A DNA stretch of 7,452 nucleotides from Actinomycetes bacterium (GCA_021819025.1 JAKASN010000081.1:1-7452), one strand, 5' to 3'; positions 1-6,659 are shown, numbered from the stretch's first letter. Made by a program: numbers and translations. The notes: generated by a model not told the origin, from the sequence alone.

Positions 1-212
1 ATGGTGGAAAGATCGACACCAGTGCAGAAAGCTCTTCCTCCTACCCCGCCAAGCACGACCGCGCGCACATTGGAGTCGCTTTCGAATCGTCGCAGCTCTG
101 CCGCAATTTCTTCCAGCACAGCCATGGTGATGGAATTCATCTTTTCGGGGCGGTTGATGAAGAGCCAACATACTTGCTCCTCGACCTCAACGACCAGATC
201 AGCGCTTTGCAT
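1..212 (-). CDS. Enoyl-CoA hydratase/isomerase family protein (crotonase fold), N-terminal part only
   Basis: Only the first 70 residues lie in the window; the rest continues past the left edge. The reverse-strand reading begins MQSADLVVEVEEQVCWLFIN and carries three crotonase hallmarks. These are NRPEKMNS at residues 20-27 (the NRP-K-x-N-[AS] segment), an amphipathic helix around 30-44, and VRAVVLGG...GRAFCTGVDLS at about 49-69. The last matches the A-F-C-x-G-x-D-L signature that forms one side of the oxyanion hole. Crotonases bind acyl-CoA thioesters and stabilise an enolate; members hydrate, isomerise or cleave enoyl-CoAs. The catalytic glutamates lie beyond the window, so the exact reaction cannot be assigned. 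The start is well fixed: an in-frame TAG lies at 218-216, just upstream of the ATG at 212-210. An AGAGGA motif (225-230, read on minus) is about 12 nt upstream, a long but possible Shine-Dalgarno spacing. The gene is divergent from the TetR gene at 387, which suggests shared regulation (inference). Confidence 0.88.
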   Translation of the reverse strand, partial: MQSADLVVEVEEQVCWLFINRPEKMNSITMAVLEEIAAELRRFESDSNVRAVVLGGVGGRAFCTGVDLST

Positions 213-325
213 TCCCTAAATCTATCCTCTTTATGGTGATGAGATCCGTGTTTGGGAACAACTGGAGATTTTCCCGGGCCAACCCGCGACGCATGATCGA
301 AGATTTGGCACAAAAGCTACCAGGC

Positions 326-342
326 GGTAAGTTATTGAGTAG
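326..342. promoter_or_regulatory. Operator-like site in the divergent crotonase/tetR region (candidate TetR target)
   Basis: The plus strand reads GGTAAGTTATTGAGTAG. It matches AGTAAGTTACTTAGTGG, the minus-strand reading of 2501-2517 upstream of the acyl-CoA dehydrogenase, at 13 of 17 positions, including an unbroken GTAAGTTA. This copy is less symmetric than the other, so on its own it would be weak evidence. Its support comes from the resemblance and from lying between a TetR gene and a divergent acyl-CoA enzyme gene, where autoregulatory TetR operators usually sit. A weak plus-strand promoter could overlap it: TTGGCA at 305-310, a 17-nt spacer, and TAAGTT at 328-333, the -10 matching poorly. 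Binding by the adjacent regulator is inference. Confidence 0.42.
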
Positions 343-359
343 CATTAACCCTGAGCAGC

Positions 360-378
360 CAAAGGAAGCTCAAAGGAA
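360..378 (+). repeat. Tandem CAAAGGAA motif including the probable tetR ribosome binding site
   Basis: CAAAGGAA occurs at 360-367 and again at 371-378, an 11-bp period. The second copy contains AAAGGA about 9 nt before the GTG at 387, a good Shine-Dalgarno placement that favours this GTG (or the adjoining GTG at 390) as the tetR start. The next in-frame ATG, at 441, has no purine-rich motif before it. The first copy is too far upstream to serve the same start. It may be chance, or part of a leader or protein-binding element. Confidence 0.5.
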
Positions 379-386
379 CAACTGCC

Positions 387-1058
387 GTGGTGAGTCAGAT
401 TGAAGTCGCTAACGAAGAAAATTTAGATAGACCTTCGCGGATGCCAAGGGAACAACGCAAAGCCCTCTTGATAAAATATGCTCTTGCCCACTTCGCGAGC
501 AAAGGCTTCCATTCGACATCGATGCAGGATATCGCATTGTCAGCGGGAATCACCAAGCCCGTAATCTACCAACACTTCAGTTCAAAGCGGGCACTTTACC
601 TTGAGCTTCTCGGCCAGGTAGGCACCGACCTATGTTCTCGGATCAGAGAGGCCACCGAACACTGCGACACCGTGCACAAGCGGGTCACGGCGGGCTTCGA
701 AAGCTATTTCCAGTTCGCACTAGAGAATCGCCCCGGCTATGAGCTGCTCTTCGTGACTGGACCACGACGAGACCCGGAGTTCCAAGATGCCATCGTGAAT
801 ATTGAAAACGAGGTTGCCGATCTCGTCACTTCGAAAATCGAAGCAGACATCTCCGAGTCGCATCGCCGCTTTCTCGCGCTCGGCGTCATCGCCCTTGCTG
901 AAGGTACAGTACGCCGCTGGATCAAAGAGGTCGACTTTGCCGGAAAGAGCGCCGCTCCATTCGCCGAAACATCTGGACCGATGTGGTCGAGGCGTGTCGC
1001 TGAACTCGCCTGGGCGGGCTTACGCGGCATTCAACGCGACGACACCGAAGATTTGTGA
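387..1058 (+). CDS. TetR-family transcriptional regulator
   Basis: The 223-residue protein has the usual TetR layout and length. A short polar N-terminal arm (1-20) precedes the three-helix DNA-binding domain at about 23-72. The signature runs from ALAHFASKGFHSTSMQDIA (about 32-50) through AGITKPVIYQHFSSK (53-67), with T46 and D48-I49 before the recognition helix and the Y-x-H-F-x-S-K turn after it. The remaining ~150 residues form the expected all-helical ligand-binding and dimer domain. It contains an aromatic-rich stretch (SYFQFALENRPGYELLFV, about 106-123) and a late helix with AEGTVRRW (171-178). The start is GTG at 387 with AAAGGA upstream. The gene is divergent from a crotonase and convergent with an acyl-CoA dehydrogenase. 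Operator-like sequences occur upstream of both enzymes. It is therefore probably a local repressor of acyl-CoA catabolism (inference); TetR-family repressors such as FadR and KstR control fatty-acid or sterol catabolism elsewhere. The ligand cannot be read from sequence. Confidence 0.93.
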   Translation: MVSQIEVANEENLDRPSRMPREQRKALLIKYALAHFASKGFHSTSMQDIALSAGITKPVIYQHFSSKRALYLELLGQVGTDLCSRIREATEHCDTVHKRVTAGFESYFQFALENRPGYELLFVTGPRRDPEFQDAIVNIENEVADLVTSKIEADISESHRRFLALGVIALAEGTVRRWIKEVDFAGKSAAPFAETSGPMWSRRVAELAWAGLRGIQRDDTEDL

Positions 1059-1189
1059 GTCACACCCACTGAATCAAACCACGTCAGAGTAGAGATCCGC
1101 TCCAGACACAAGCAGTGTGACGGAAAGTATTTTACGCCGAATCCACCACGACGTCAGAGGCGATGCCACCCTACACCTTTACGGGGCAC

Positions 1190-1216
1190 AAAAAATGGAA
1201 CTGCATCTCAGTTTCC
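1190..1216 (-). terminator. Candidate intrinsic terminator of the acyl-CoA dehydrogenase gene
   Basis: Read on the minus strand, GGAAACTG is followed by a 5-nt AGATG loop, then CAGTTCC, one A, and six Ts (positions 1195-1190). The arms form a 7-bp stem with a single bulged A. It begins 36 nt downstream of the dehydrogenase stop codon, as expected for a Rho-independent terminator. The stem is only moderately GC-rich, so efficiency is uncertain. On the plus strand no T-run follows the hairpin, so it should act on minus-strand transcripts only. Confidence 0.6.
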
Positions 1217-1251
1217 GCTGCGGCGTCTTCTCAGCTCGACCCGATCAGGCG

Positions 1252-2466
1252 TTAACGAATGTGGGCACCGCTGATGGCACGAGCAACGATCAAGCGCTGG
1301 ATCTCGCTGGTACCTTCAAAAATGGTGTAGATTTTCGAATCACGGTGCCAGCGCTCCACGGGATATTCCCGGACATATCCATAACCGCCCAGAATCTGAA
1401 TCGCCTGCTCGGTGACCCAGACAGCCGTCTCGCCAGCATATGCCTTGGACATCGATCCTTCGCCCATCACAAAGGGAACGCGATTCGCGGCCATCCAAGC
1501 AGCGCGCCAAACCAACAAGCGAGATGCTTCTATGCGCATTGCCATATCCGCCAGTTTGAAAGCTATGGCCTGGTTCTCAACGATGGGTTTACCAAACTGC
1601 TTGCGTTCCTTGGCGTACTGGAGTGAGTACTCATAGGCCGCCCGCGCGATTCCCACCGCTTGGGCTCCGACCATTGGTCGAGATGCTTCAAAGGTCGCCA
1701 TGGCAGCTTGTGAAGAGGAACGCTTCCCTTCGCGCGCTCGCGCGAGTCGCTCGTCGAGTCGATCCTTGCCGCCAAGAAGCATCTGCCCGGGAACTTTGAC
1801 GTCTTGAAGAATAACCTCTGCGGTGTGTGAAGCGCGGATGCCCATCTTCTTAAACTTCTGGCCCATCGAAAGTCCGGGGGTGCCGCCGGGAATGACGAAG
1901 GATGCCTGCCCGCGCGATCCCAACGCGGGATCAACCGTAGCTACCACTACATGAATGTCCGCAATGCCACCATTGGTAATCCAAGTTTTGGTTCCGTCCA
2001 AGGTCCAGGTGTCACTGGCTTCATCGTAGCTTGCATGCGTTCGCAGGGAACTGACGTCCGAGCCAGCGTCGGGCTCAGTTACCGCAAACGCGGCGAGCTT
2101 GGGGTCCTCCACGGTACCAAAGCATCGTGGCACCCATTCGCCAATCTGCTCGGGAGTACCGTTGGCAAAAATACCGGCAACGGCCAAAGTGGACCCAAAA
2201 ATTGCCAAGGCAATCCCCGCATCACCCCACGACATCTCTTCATTTACCAGAGCCAGCATCAATCCGGTCTTATCTGCATAACAATTGGCGATAAAGTCAA
2301 AGGAGTAAAGCCCGTTCTTGGCGGCCTCTTGGATGATTGGCCAAGGCGTCTCTTCGCGTTCGTCCCACTCGTGGGCCGCAGGTCGAATGACATTCTCGGC
2401 GAAGTCATGAACCCACTTTTGGATCGACAACTGGTCCTCGTTCAAGGCCATGGAAAAATCGCTCAT
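1252..2466 (-). CDS. Acyl-CoA dehydrogenase (FAD-dependent)
   Basis: The 404-residue protein matches the usual length of the family, which oxidises acyl-CoA to trans-2-enoyl-CoA and passes electrons from FAD to electron-transfer flavoprotein. The N-terminal helical domain covers about 1-120. The central beta domain carries the first family signature, AFAVTEPDAGSDVSSLRT (126-143), then TKTWITNGG (159-167), which packs on the flavin. The C-terminal helical domain has YAKERKQFGKPI (284-295) and the second signature QILGGYGYVREYPVERWHRD (357-376). Next comes YTIFEGTSEIQ, where E384 aligns with the catalytic base of medium-chain dehydrogenases. A charged segment, LGGKDRLDERLARAREGKRS (231-250), is longer than the usual loop here. 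Substrate chain length cannot be told. The ATG at 2466 is preceded by GAGGTG. The gene has its own promoter and operator candidates and a terminator, so it is probably monocistronic rather than co-transcribed with cysS upstream. An acyl-CoA substrate in a pathway with the crotonase is inference. Confidence 0.96.
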   Translation of the reverse strand: MSDFSMALNEDQLSIQKWVHDFAENVIRPAAHEWDEREETPWPIIQEAAKNGLYSFDFIANCYADKTGLMLALVNEEMSWGDAGIALAIFGSTLAVAGIFANGTPEQIGEWVPRCFGTVEDPKLAAFAVTEPDAGSDVSSLRTHASYDEASDTWTLDGTKTWITNGGIADIHVVVATVDPALGSRGQASFVIPGGTPGLSMGQKFKKMGIRASHTAEVILQDVKVPGQMLLGGKDRLDERLARAREGKRSSSQAAMATFEASRPMVGAQAVGIARAAYEYSLQYAKERKQFGKPIVENQAIAFKLADMAMRIEASRLLVWRAAWMAANRVPFVMGEGSMSKAYAGETAVWVTEQAIQILGGYGYVREYPVERWHRDSKIYTIFEGTSEIQRLIVARAISGAHIR

Positions 2467-2470
2467 AGCA

Positions 2471-2476
2471 CACCTC
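2471..2476 (-). promoter_or_regulatory. Ribosome binding site of the acyl-CoA dehydrogenase gene
   Basis: The minus strand reads GAGGTG, then four nucleotides (TGCT), then ATG. It is the clearest Shine-Dalgarno match in the window and supports the start at 2466; the spacing is slightly short. Confidence 0.7.
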
Positions 2477-2502
2477 GATTACATCGGTTGGCATATGTTA
2501 CC

Positions 2503-2517
2503 ACTAAGTAACTTACT
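2503..2517. promoter_or_regulatory. Palindromic operator candidate upstream of the acyl-CoA dehydrogenase
   Basis: The plus strand reads ACTAAGTAACTTACT. TAAGT-A-ACTTA (2505-2515) is a perfect 5+1+5 inverted repeat centred on 2510. An overlapping perfect one, AGTAA-C-TTACT, is centred on 2512. Short palindromes of this size are typical targets of TetR-family dimers. The site begins about 8 nt downstream of the predicted minus-strand -10 element, so it would cover the start of transcription and act as a repressor roadblock. A related sequence lies at 326-342 beside the TetR gene, which makes that TetR the best candidate to bind here. The symmetry is seen directly; the binding is inferred. Confidence 0.55.
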
Positions 2518-2525
2518 CAATAGAT

Positions 2526-2555
2526 ACTATAGCGAATCCACGCTCAATATGGCAA
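2526..2555 (-). promoter_or_regulatory. Sigma70-type promoter candidate for the acyl-CoA dehydrogenase
   Basis: On the minus strand, TTGCCA (2555-2550, 5 of 6 to TTGACA) and TATAGT (2531-2526, 5 of 6 to TATAAT) are separated by 18 nt. Transcription would start near 2519, giving a leader of about 53 nt before the ATG at 2466 and placing the palindrome at 2503-2517 just inside the transcript. This is the best promoter match seen in the window. Confidence 0.55.
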
Positions 2556-2597
2556 GAGAATGAGCCTCGGCTTGATTTGACACGACTCGATCGCCTA

Positions 2598-3965
2598 CTA
2601 CCTGCCTCGATATCTGAGAACGCCGCCCTCGCGGCCATCCTCGATAATCCAACCCAGTTCCTCAAGATTCTTGCGAAGCGCGTCGGAAAGTGCAAAGTCG
2701 CGCCCCGCCCGCGCCGCTTCGCGCTTTCGAAAGAGATCTGCCACCGCGGCAGGAATCGCAACATCTCTCTTCTCATTCTGCAAGCCAAGCGCGGACGTGA
2801 TCGCCGCCACCGCTGCGCCAAGCGCCGAGGCGACCTCGTCGTTACGATCCATCGCAGAGTTCATCCGGGTCACAGTTTGGAAGAGCAACGACACTGCTGC
2901 GGGAGTGTCGAGATCGTCGTCCATGGCGCCGTGGAAGGCTTCCATTACCGTCGGCTCACCCAGCACCAACCCACCTGCGGCCGGGGTGGCCCAATAGCGC
3001 TCTAGAGCCGAGTCGATGCGCCCAAGTGCCCTTGCAGCGTCCGCGATCAACGCTACATTAACTTCGAGCGGAGATCGATAATGCGCCTGCAGCACGAGAA
3101 GGCGATAGGCGCGCGGGTCACTTGACCCAACCAAATCTGGAAGGGTGACATAGTTGTGGAGCGACTTGGACATTTTCACGTCATTCACCGCGACAAAGCC
3201 ATTGTGAACCCACAGATGGGCAAATCTGTGGCCAAGCGCGCGGGCCTGGGCTCGTTCATTCTCATGATGAGGGAACATTAGATCCGCTCCACCACCATGG
3301 ATATCAAACGTCTTTCCAAGCAAATCCTCGGACATTACCACGCATTCCGTATGCCAACCCGGTCGGCCCCGACCAAAGCTAGAATCCCATGCCCAACGAT
3401 CGTCGGGGGTAAGTTTCCACAGTGCAAAGTCGAGCTGAGAACGCTTATTCGGGTTGGCTTCTACGCGCGCTCCCGCGCGTAGAGAATCAAGACTCTGATG
3501 CGCGAGCAGTCCATAGTCAGAGACCTTAGAAACCTCGAAGTAGACGCCGTCCCCGGCGAGGTAGGCGGCGTCAGCCTCGACCAACTCACCGATGAAGGAG
3601 AGCATCTTGGAGATGTATGCCGTGGCGTGGGGCGTGTGGGTGGGGCGCAGCACGTTGAGACTGCGAAGGGTCTCCCACCAGAGATCCTCGAATTGTCGAC
3701 TCACTTCCAAGGGCTCGCGTCCCTCTGATGCAGCGCGGGCAAGAATCTTATCGTCCACATCGGTAATGTTCGAGACATGTACGACGCTCAAGCCCCGGTG
3801 CTCCAGATAGCGGCGTAGAATGTCAAATACGAGCACGAAGCGACCGTGTCCAATGTGCGGAACGTCGTAGACCGTCGGGCCGCAGACATACATCGAGACA
3901 GTGCCGGCCTCGATCGGCTTTAGTTCTTCGATCTGACCTGTTGCACTGTTGTGTAAGTGGACCAC
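2598..3965 (-). CDS. cysS: Cysteinyl-tRNA synthetase (cysteine--tRNA ligase)
   Basis: A cytoplasmic class I aminoacyl-tRNA synthetase that activates cysteine with ATP and charges tRNA-Cys. The 455 residues fit the family. The catalytic Rossmann fold opens with YVCGPTVYD (26-34) and HIGH at 37-40. NITDVDDKIL (66-75) is another CysRS block. The four zinc ligands that select cysteine, known from the E. coli enzyme, are all present: C28, C208 in GWHTEC, and H233 and E237 in MFPHHENE. KMSKS is intact at 264-268. The usual following LGN is LHN here. A C-terminal DALR-type helical region follows, and the protein ends with a segment rich in R-x-A-R and KNLEELGW motifs. That extended C-terminus argues against the related mycothiol ligase MshC. 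The start is GTG at 3965: no other in-frame start exists between it and an upstream stop, and the protein begins where CysRS proteins normally do. No Shine-Dalgarno sequence precedes it, so translation may be leaderless (inference). It is divergent from valS. Confidence 0.97.
   Translation of the reverse strand: MVHLHNSATGQIEELKPIEAGTVSMYVCGPTVYDVPHIGHGRFVLVFDILRRYLEHRGLSVVHVSNITDVDDKILARAASEGREPLEVSRQFEDLWWETLRSLNVLRPTHTPHATAYISKMLSFIGELVEADAAYLAGDGVYFEVSKVSDYGLLAHQSLDSLRAGARVEANPNKRSQLDFALWKLTPDDRWAWDSSFGRGRPGWHTECVVMSEDLLGKTFDIHGGGADLMFPHHENERAQARALGHRFAHLWVHNGFVAVNDVKMSKSLHNYVTLPDLVGSSDPRAYRLLVLQAHYRSPLEVNVALIADAARALGRIDSALERYWATPAAGGLVLGEPTVMEAFHGAMDDDLDTPAAVSLLFQTVTRMNSAMDRNDEVASALGAAVAAITSALGLQNEKRDVAIPAAVADLFRKREAARAGRDFALSDALRKNLEELGWIIEDGREGGVLRYRGR
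3957..3965. repeat. GTGGACCAC palindrome at the cysS/valS divergent starts
   Basis: GTGG-A-CCAC is a perfect 4+1+4 inverted repeat. Read on minus it supplies the GTG start codon of cysS at 3965-3963. Read on plus it supplies a GTG at 3957 that opens the longest valS frame. The plus GTG has no ribosome binding site and is probably not used. The repeat is short and could be chance, but it sits where a regulator of the divergent pair would have to act. Confidence 0.3.
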
Positions 3966-3976
3966 AAACGTATGGT

Positions 3977-3981
3977 AAAGG
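3977..3981 (+). promoter_or_regulatory. Ribosome binding site that fixes the valS start
   Basis: AAAGG lies 5 nt before the ATG at 3987 (AAAGG-CAGAG-ATG). The other in-frame candidates, GTG at 3957 and ATG at 3972, have no comparable motif. Starting at 3957 would also overlap the cysS coding sequence. This motif is the main reason for choosing 3987. Confidence 0.65.
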
Positions 3982-3986
3982 CAGAG

Positions 3987-6659
3987 ATGACATTTTCAGT
4001 CCCAGAGAAGCCAACTCTCGAAGGCATAGAAACTAACTGGAGTCCCCGATGGGATCAGGAGCGCCTCTATGCGTTCGACGAGACCGACGAGTCCAAGCCG
4101 ATCTACTCAATCGATACCCCACCCCCGACAGTATCCGGCTCGCTTCACGCTGGCCATGTTCTCTCCTACACCCATACCGACATCATCGCCCGGTATAAGC
4201 GCATGCGCGGCTTTAATGTTTTTTACCCCATGGGATGGGATGACAATGGCCTTCCCACTGAACGCCGCGTCCAGAACTATTACGGCATCACCTGCGATCC
4301 ATCGATCGCCTACGTCCCCAATTTTGTGCCAACTCCTCCGACCGATGCCAAGGTTCGGCACACGCCGATTTCGAGGACCAACTTCATCGATGCATGTCAA
4401 AAACTCACCGCCGAGGACGAACATGCGTTTGAGAATCTTTGGCGAACCTTGGGTTTGAGTGTCGACTGGAGCCGGAGCTATACCACGATAAGTCAGCGCT
4501 CTCAGCTGGTTTCGCAGCTAAGTTTCATACGGCTTCTTAACACCGGACACCTATACCACGCCGAGTCTCCGACTCTCTGGGACGTTGATTTTCAAACCGC
4601 AGTTTCTCAGGCTGAATTGGAAGACAAAGAGGAGGACGGACTCTTCTACTCCATCGCATTTTCGCTCGCCGATGGAAGTGACAAGCTGGAGGTCCAGACC
4701 ACGCGGCCCGAACTGCTTCCAGCTTGCGTCGCGCTCGTGGCTAACCCCGATGACGCACGTTACAGATCGCACTTTGGCAAAAGCGCAGCAACACCGCTTT
4801 TTGGAATCGAGGTGCCGATTCTTGCCCATCCACTTGCGGAGATCGACAAAGGCTCGGGCCTCGCGATGGTCTGCACATTCGGGGACATGACCGATGTCTT
4901 ATGGTGGAGAGATCTCGACCTTCCCACACGATCAATCATCGACCGCAGAGGCCGCCTCGTTCCACTGGACTTTGCCTCTGATCGCTTTCGCAGCCGTCAT
5001 CCCGATACTGCTGCACAATACTACGAAGAAATGGCGACAAAGACGGCACGTCAAGCTCGAACTGCTGTAGCGACTTTGCTCGAGGAAAATCGCTATTTCA
5101 CCGCAGAGCCTCGCAGAATCCGCCACTCGGTCAAGTTCTATGAAAAGGGTGACAAGCCACTTGAGGTTGTTACATCTTGGCAGTGGTACATCCGAACCTT
5201 GAATCACAAGGAGATGCTCCTACGTCTCGGTTCAGAACTCAATTGGAACCCTCCACACATGAAGGTTCGCTATGAGAATTGGGTTCGGGGACTTGCTTCG
5301 GATTGGAACATCTCGCGACAGCGTTACTTCGGGATTCCCATACCGGTTTGGTATCCCATTGACGAGAACGGCGTGGTCGATCGCTCGTCACCTATCTTGC
5401 CAGAAGAGGACGAATTGCCCATCGACCCCTTCCAGGATTCACCGGCTGGCTATGACCCTCATTTGCGCAACCAGCCCAACGGCTTTATCGGTGACAGTGA
5501 CGTTATGGACACATGGGCGACATCCTCTCTCACGCCCCAGATCGCGACGGGATGGGAGAGCGATCCAGAGTTATACGCCCGGCTCTTTCCAATGGATCTT
5601 CGTCCTCAGGGCCAAGACATCATTCGCACCTGGCTCTTTTACACCGTATTGCGCTCCGCCCTCTCGACAGGCGAGCTCCCATGGCGCAACACCGTGATCT
5701 CTGGCTTTGTCTTAGACCCAGACCGAAAGAAGATGTCTAAATCCAAGGGAAACGTGGTCACCCCCATGCCTTTGATTGAAAAGCATGGAGCCGATGCCTT
5801 GCGCTATTGGGCTGCCTGCGGGCGACCAGGCGTCGATACCGCAGCCGACGAAAACACCATGAAAGTGGGGCGGCGTCTTGCGATCAAAATACTCAATGCA
5901 TCAAAGTTTGCCCTATCAATCGCGTCGGGACCTCTAACTGATTTCACCCAAGTGAAGGTACCGCTTCTTCCAATTGACGCGGCACTTCTAGACACACTGA
6001 AAGGGACCGTTGCGGCCACCACCGCTGCGCTTGAGACCTACGACCATACCAGAGCACTCGAGGCCACCGAAACCTTCTTTTGGTCTTTCTGCGACGACTA
6101 CATCGAGATGGTAAAGCTTCGAGCCTACGGCAACGGCGAAGCTAGCCAAGAGTTCAGCTTTGCCGAAACTATGTCGGCCCGAGTTACTCTTGTCACGACC
6201 ACGGCGGTGCTGATGCGGCTCTTCAGTCCATTTCTTCCCTTCGTAACCGAAGAGGTCTGGTCGTGGTTCCACAAAGGATCGATTCACCGAGCACCATGGC
6301 CGGAGGAGCATGCCATCTTTTCCGAAGCCCAGTCCGTCGCAGCGGATCTCGATCTGGAAGAAGAATTAGTCGCCACAACTGCTGAGGGATTCGAAGCAGA
6401 CGTGGTTTACCACGTCTTATCGAAGGTCCGCAGAGCCAAGACTGAAGCGAAGACTTCCATGAAGACCAAAGTGTCGGTCCTCAGCGTCACTGCAAGCCCA
6501 GAAGCCATAAGCACAATAGAAATCGCCAAGGCTGACCTCGCGAGCGCCACCGGAGCACGCGAAATCAAGCTTCAGTCCAGCGTTGGGTCCGGATCCATCT
6601 CGGTCGAAGCTATCGAGGTAAGCGTAGAACTTGATCTTGGCCAAGATAAGAGCGCATAA
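3987..6659 (+). CDS. valS: Valyl-tRNA synthetase (valine--tRNA ligase), archaeal/rickettsial-like subtype
   Basis: A large class I synthetase that activates valine, charges tRNA-Val and edits mischarged threonine. The 890 residues from ATG 3987 begin MTFSVPEKPTLEGIE. In order they show DTPPPTVSG (43-51), HAGH (54-57, the HIGH element), GWDDNGLPTE (83-92), the CP1 editing-domain motif TTRPELLPA (from 238), a DVMDTWATSS block, DPDRKKMSKSKGN with KMSKS at 582-586, and FFWSFCDDYIE (697-707) in the anticodon-binding domain. TTRPELLPACVA and CTFGD resemble, from memory, archaeal and Rickettsia ValRS and a version common in actinobacteria, rather than the E. coli type with TTRPET. Residues 101-130 form an extra segment after the RRVQNYYG block that rickettsial enzymes lack. 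No C-terminal coiled-coil arm typical of E. coli-type ValRS is apparent. The upstream gap to the divergent cysS start is 21 bp, so its promoter probably lies inside cysS. No clear terminator follows. Function is very secure; the subtype call relies on recall, without an alignment. Confidence 0.97.
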   Translation: MTFSVPEKPTLEGIETNWSPRWDQERLYAFDETDESKPIYSIDTPPPTVSGSLHAGHVLSYTHTDIIARYKRMRGFNVFYPMGWDDNGLPTERRVQNYYGITCDPSIAYVPNFVPTPPTDAKVRHTPISRTNFIDACQKLTAEDEHAFENLWRTLGLSVDWSRSYTTISQRSQLVSQLSFIRLLNTGHLYHAESPTLWDVDFQTAVSQAELEDKEEDGLFYSIAFSLADGSDKLEVQTTRPELLPACVALVANPDDARYRSHFGKSAATPLFGIEVPILAHPLAEIDKGSGLAMVCTFGDMTDVLWWRDLDLPTRSIIDRRGRLVPLDFASDRFRSRHPDTAAQYYEEMATKTARQARTAVATLLEENRYFTAEPRRIRHSVKFYEKGDKPLEVVTSWQWYIRTLNHKEMLLRLGSELNWNPPHMKVRYENWVRGLASDWNISRQRYFGIPIPVWYPIDENGVVDRSSPILPEEDELPIDPFQDSPAGYDPHLRNQPNGFIGDSDVMDTWATSSLTPQIATGWESDPELYARLFPMDLRPQGQDIIRTWLFYTVLRSALSTGELPWRNTVISGFVLDPDRKKMSKSKGNVVTPMPLIEKHGADALRYWAACGRPGVDTAADENTMKVGRRLAIKILNASKFALSIASGPLTDFTQVKVPLLPIDAALLDTLKGTVAATTAALETYDHTRALEATETFFWSFCDDYIEMVKLRAYGNGEASQEFSFAETMSARVTLVTTTAVLMRLFSPFLPFVTEEVWSWFHKGSIHRAPWPEEHAIFSEAQSVAADLDLEEELVATTAEGFEADVVYHVLSKVRRAKTEAKTSMKTKVSVLSVTASPEAISTIEIAKADLASATGAREIKLQSSVGSGSISVEAIEVSVELDLGQDKSA

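Noticed and set aside
233..403. A 56-codon plus-strand frame starting ATG at 233 and overlapping the tetR start
   Set aside because: It has no ribosome binding site, resembles no family I know, and covers the region that must hold the divergent crotonase and tetR control signals. It is most likely chance.
1059..1121. Inverted repeat GTCACAC (1059-1065) and GTGTGAC (1115-1121) after tetR as a terminator
   Set aside because: The loop would be 49 nt and no real T-run follows (only TATTTTACG), so it does not fit an intrinsic terminator. The match may be chance.
1117..1626. A 169-codon plus-strand frame across the convergent gap and the dehydrogenase 3' end
   Set aside because: Most of it is antisense to the strongly supported acyl-CoA dehydrogenase, and its product has no recognisable domain.
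2563..2572. AGCCTCGGCT palindrome after the cysS stop as a terminator
   Set aside because: The arms leave almost no loop and no T-run follows on the minus strand.
2598..3965. MshC (mycothiol cysteine ligase) in place of CysRS
   Set aside because: The protein is 455 residues with a full C-terminal region, whereas MshC is usually shorter. The motifs and zinc ligands fit CysRS throughout.
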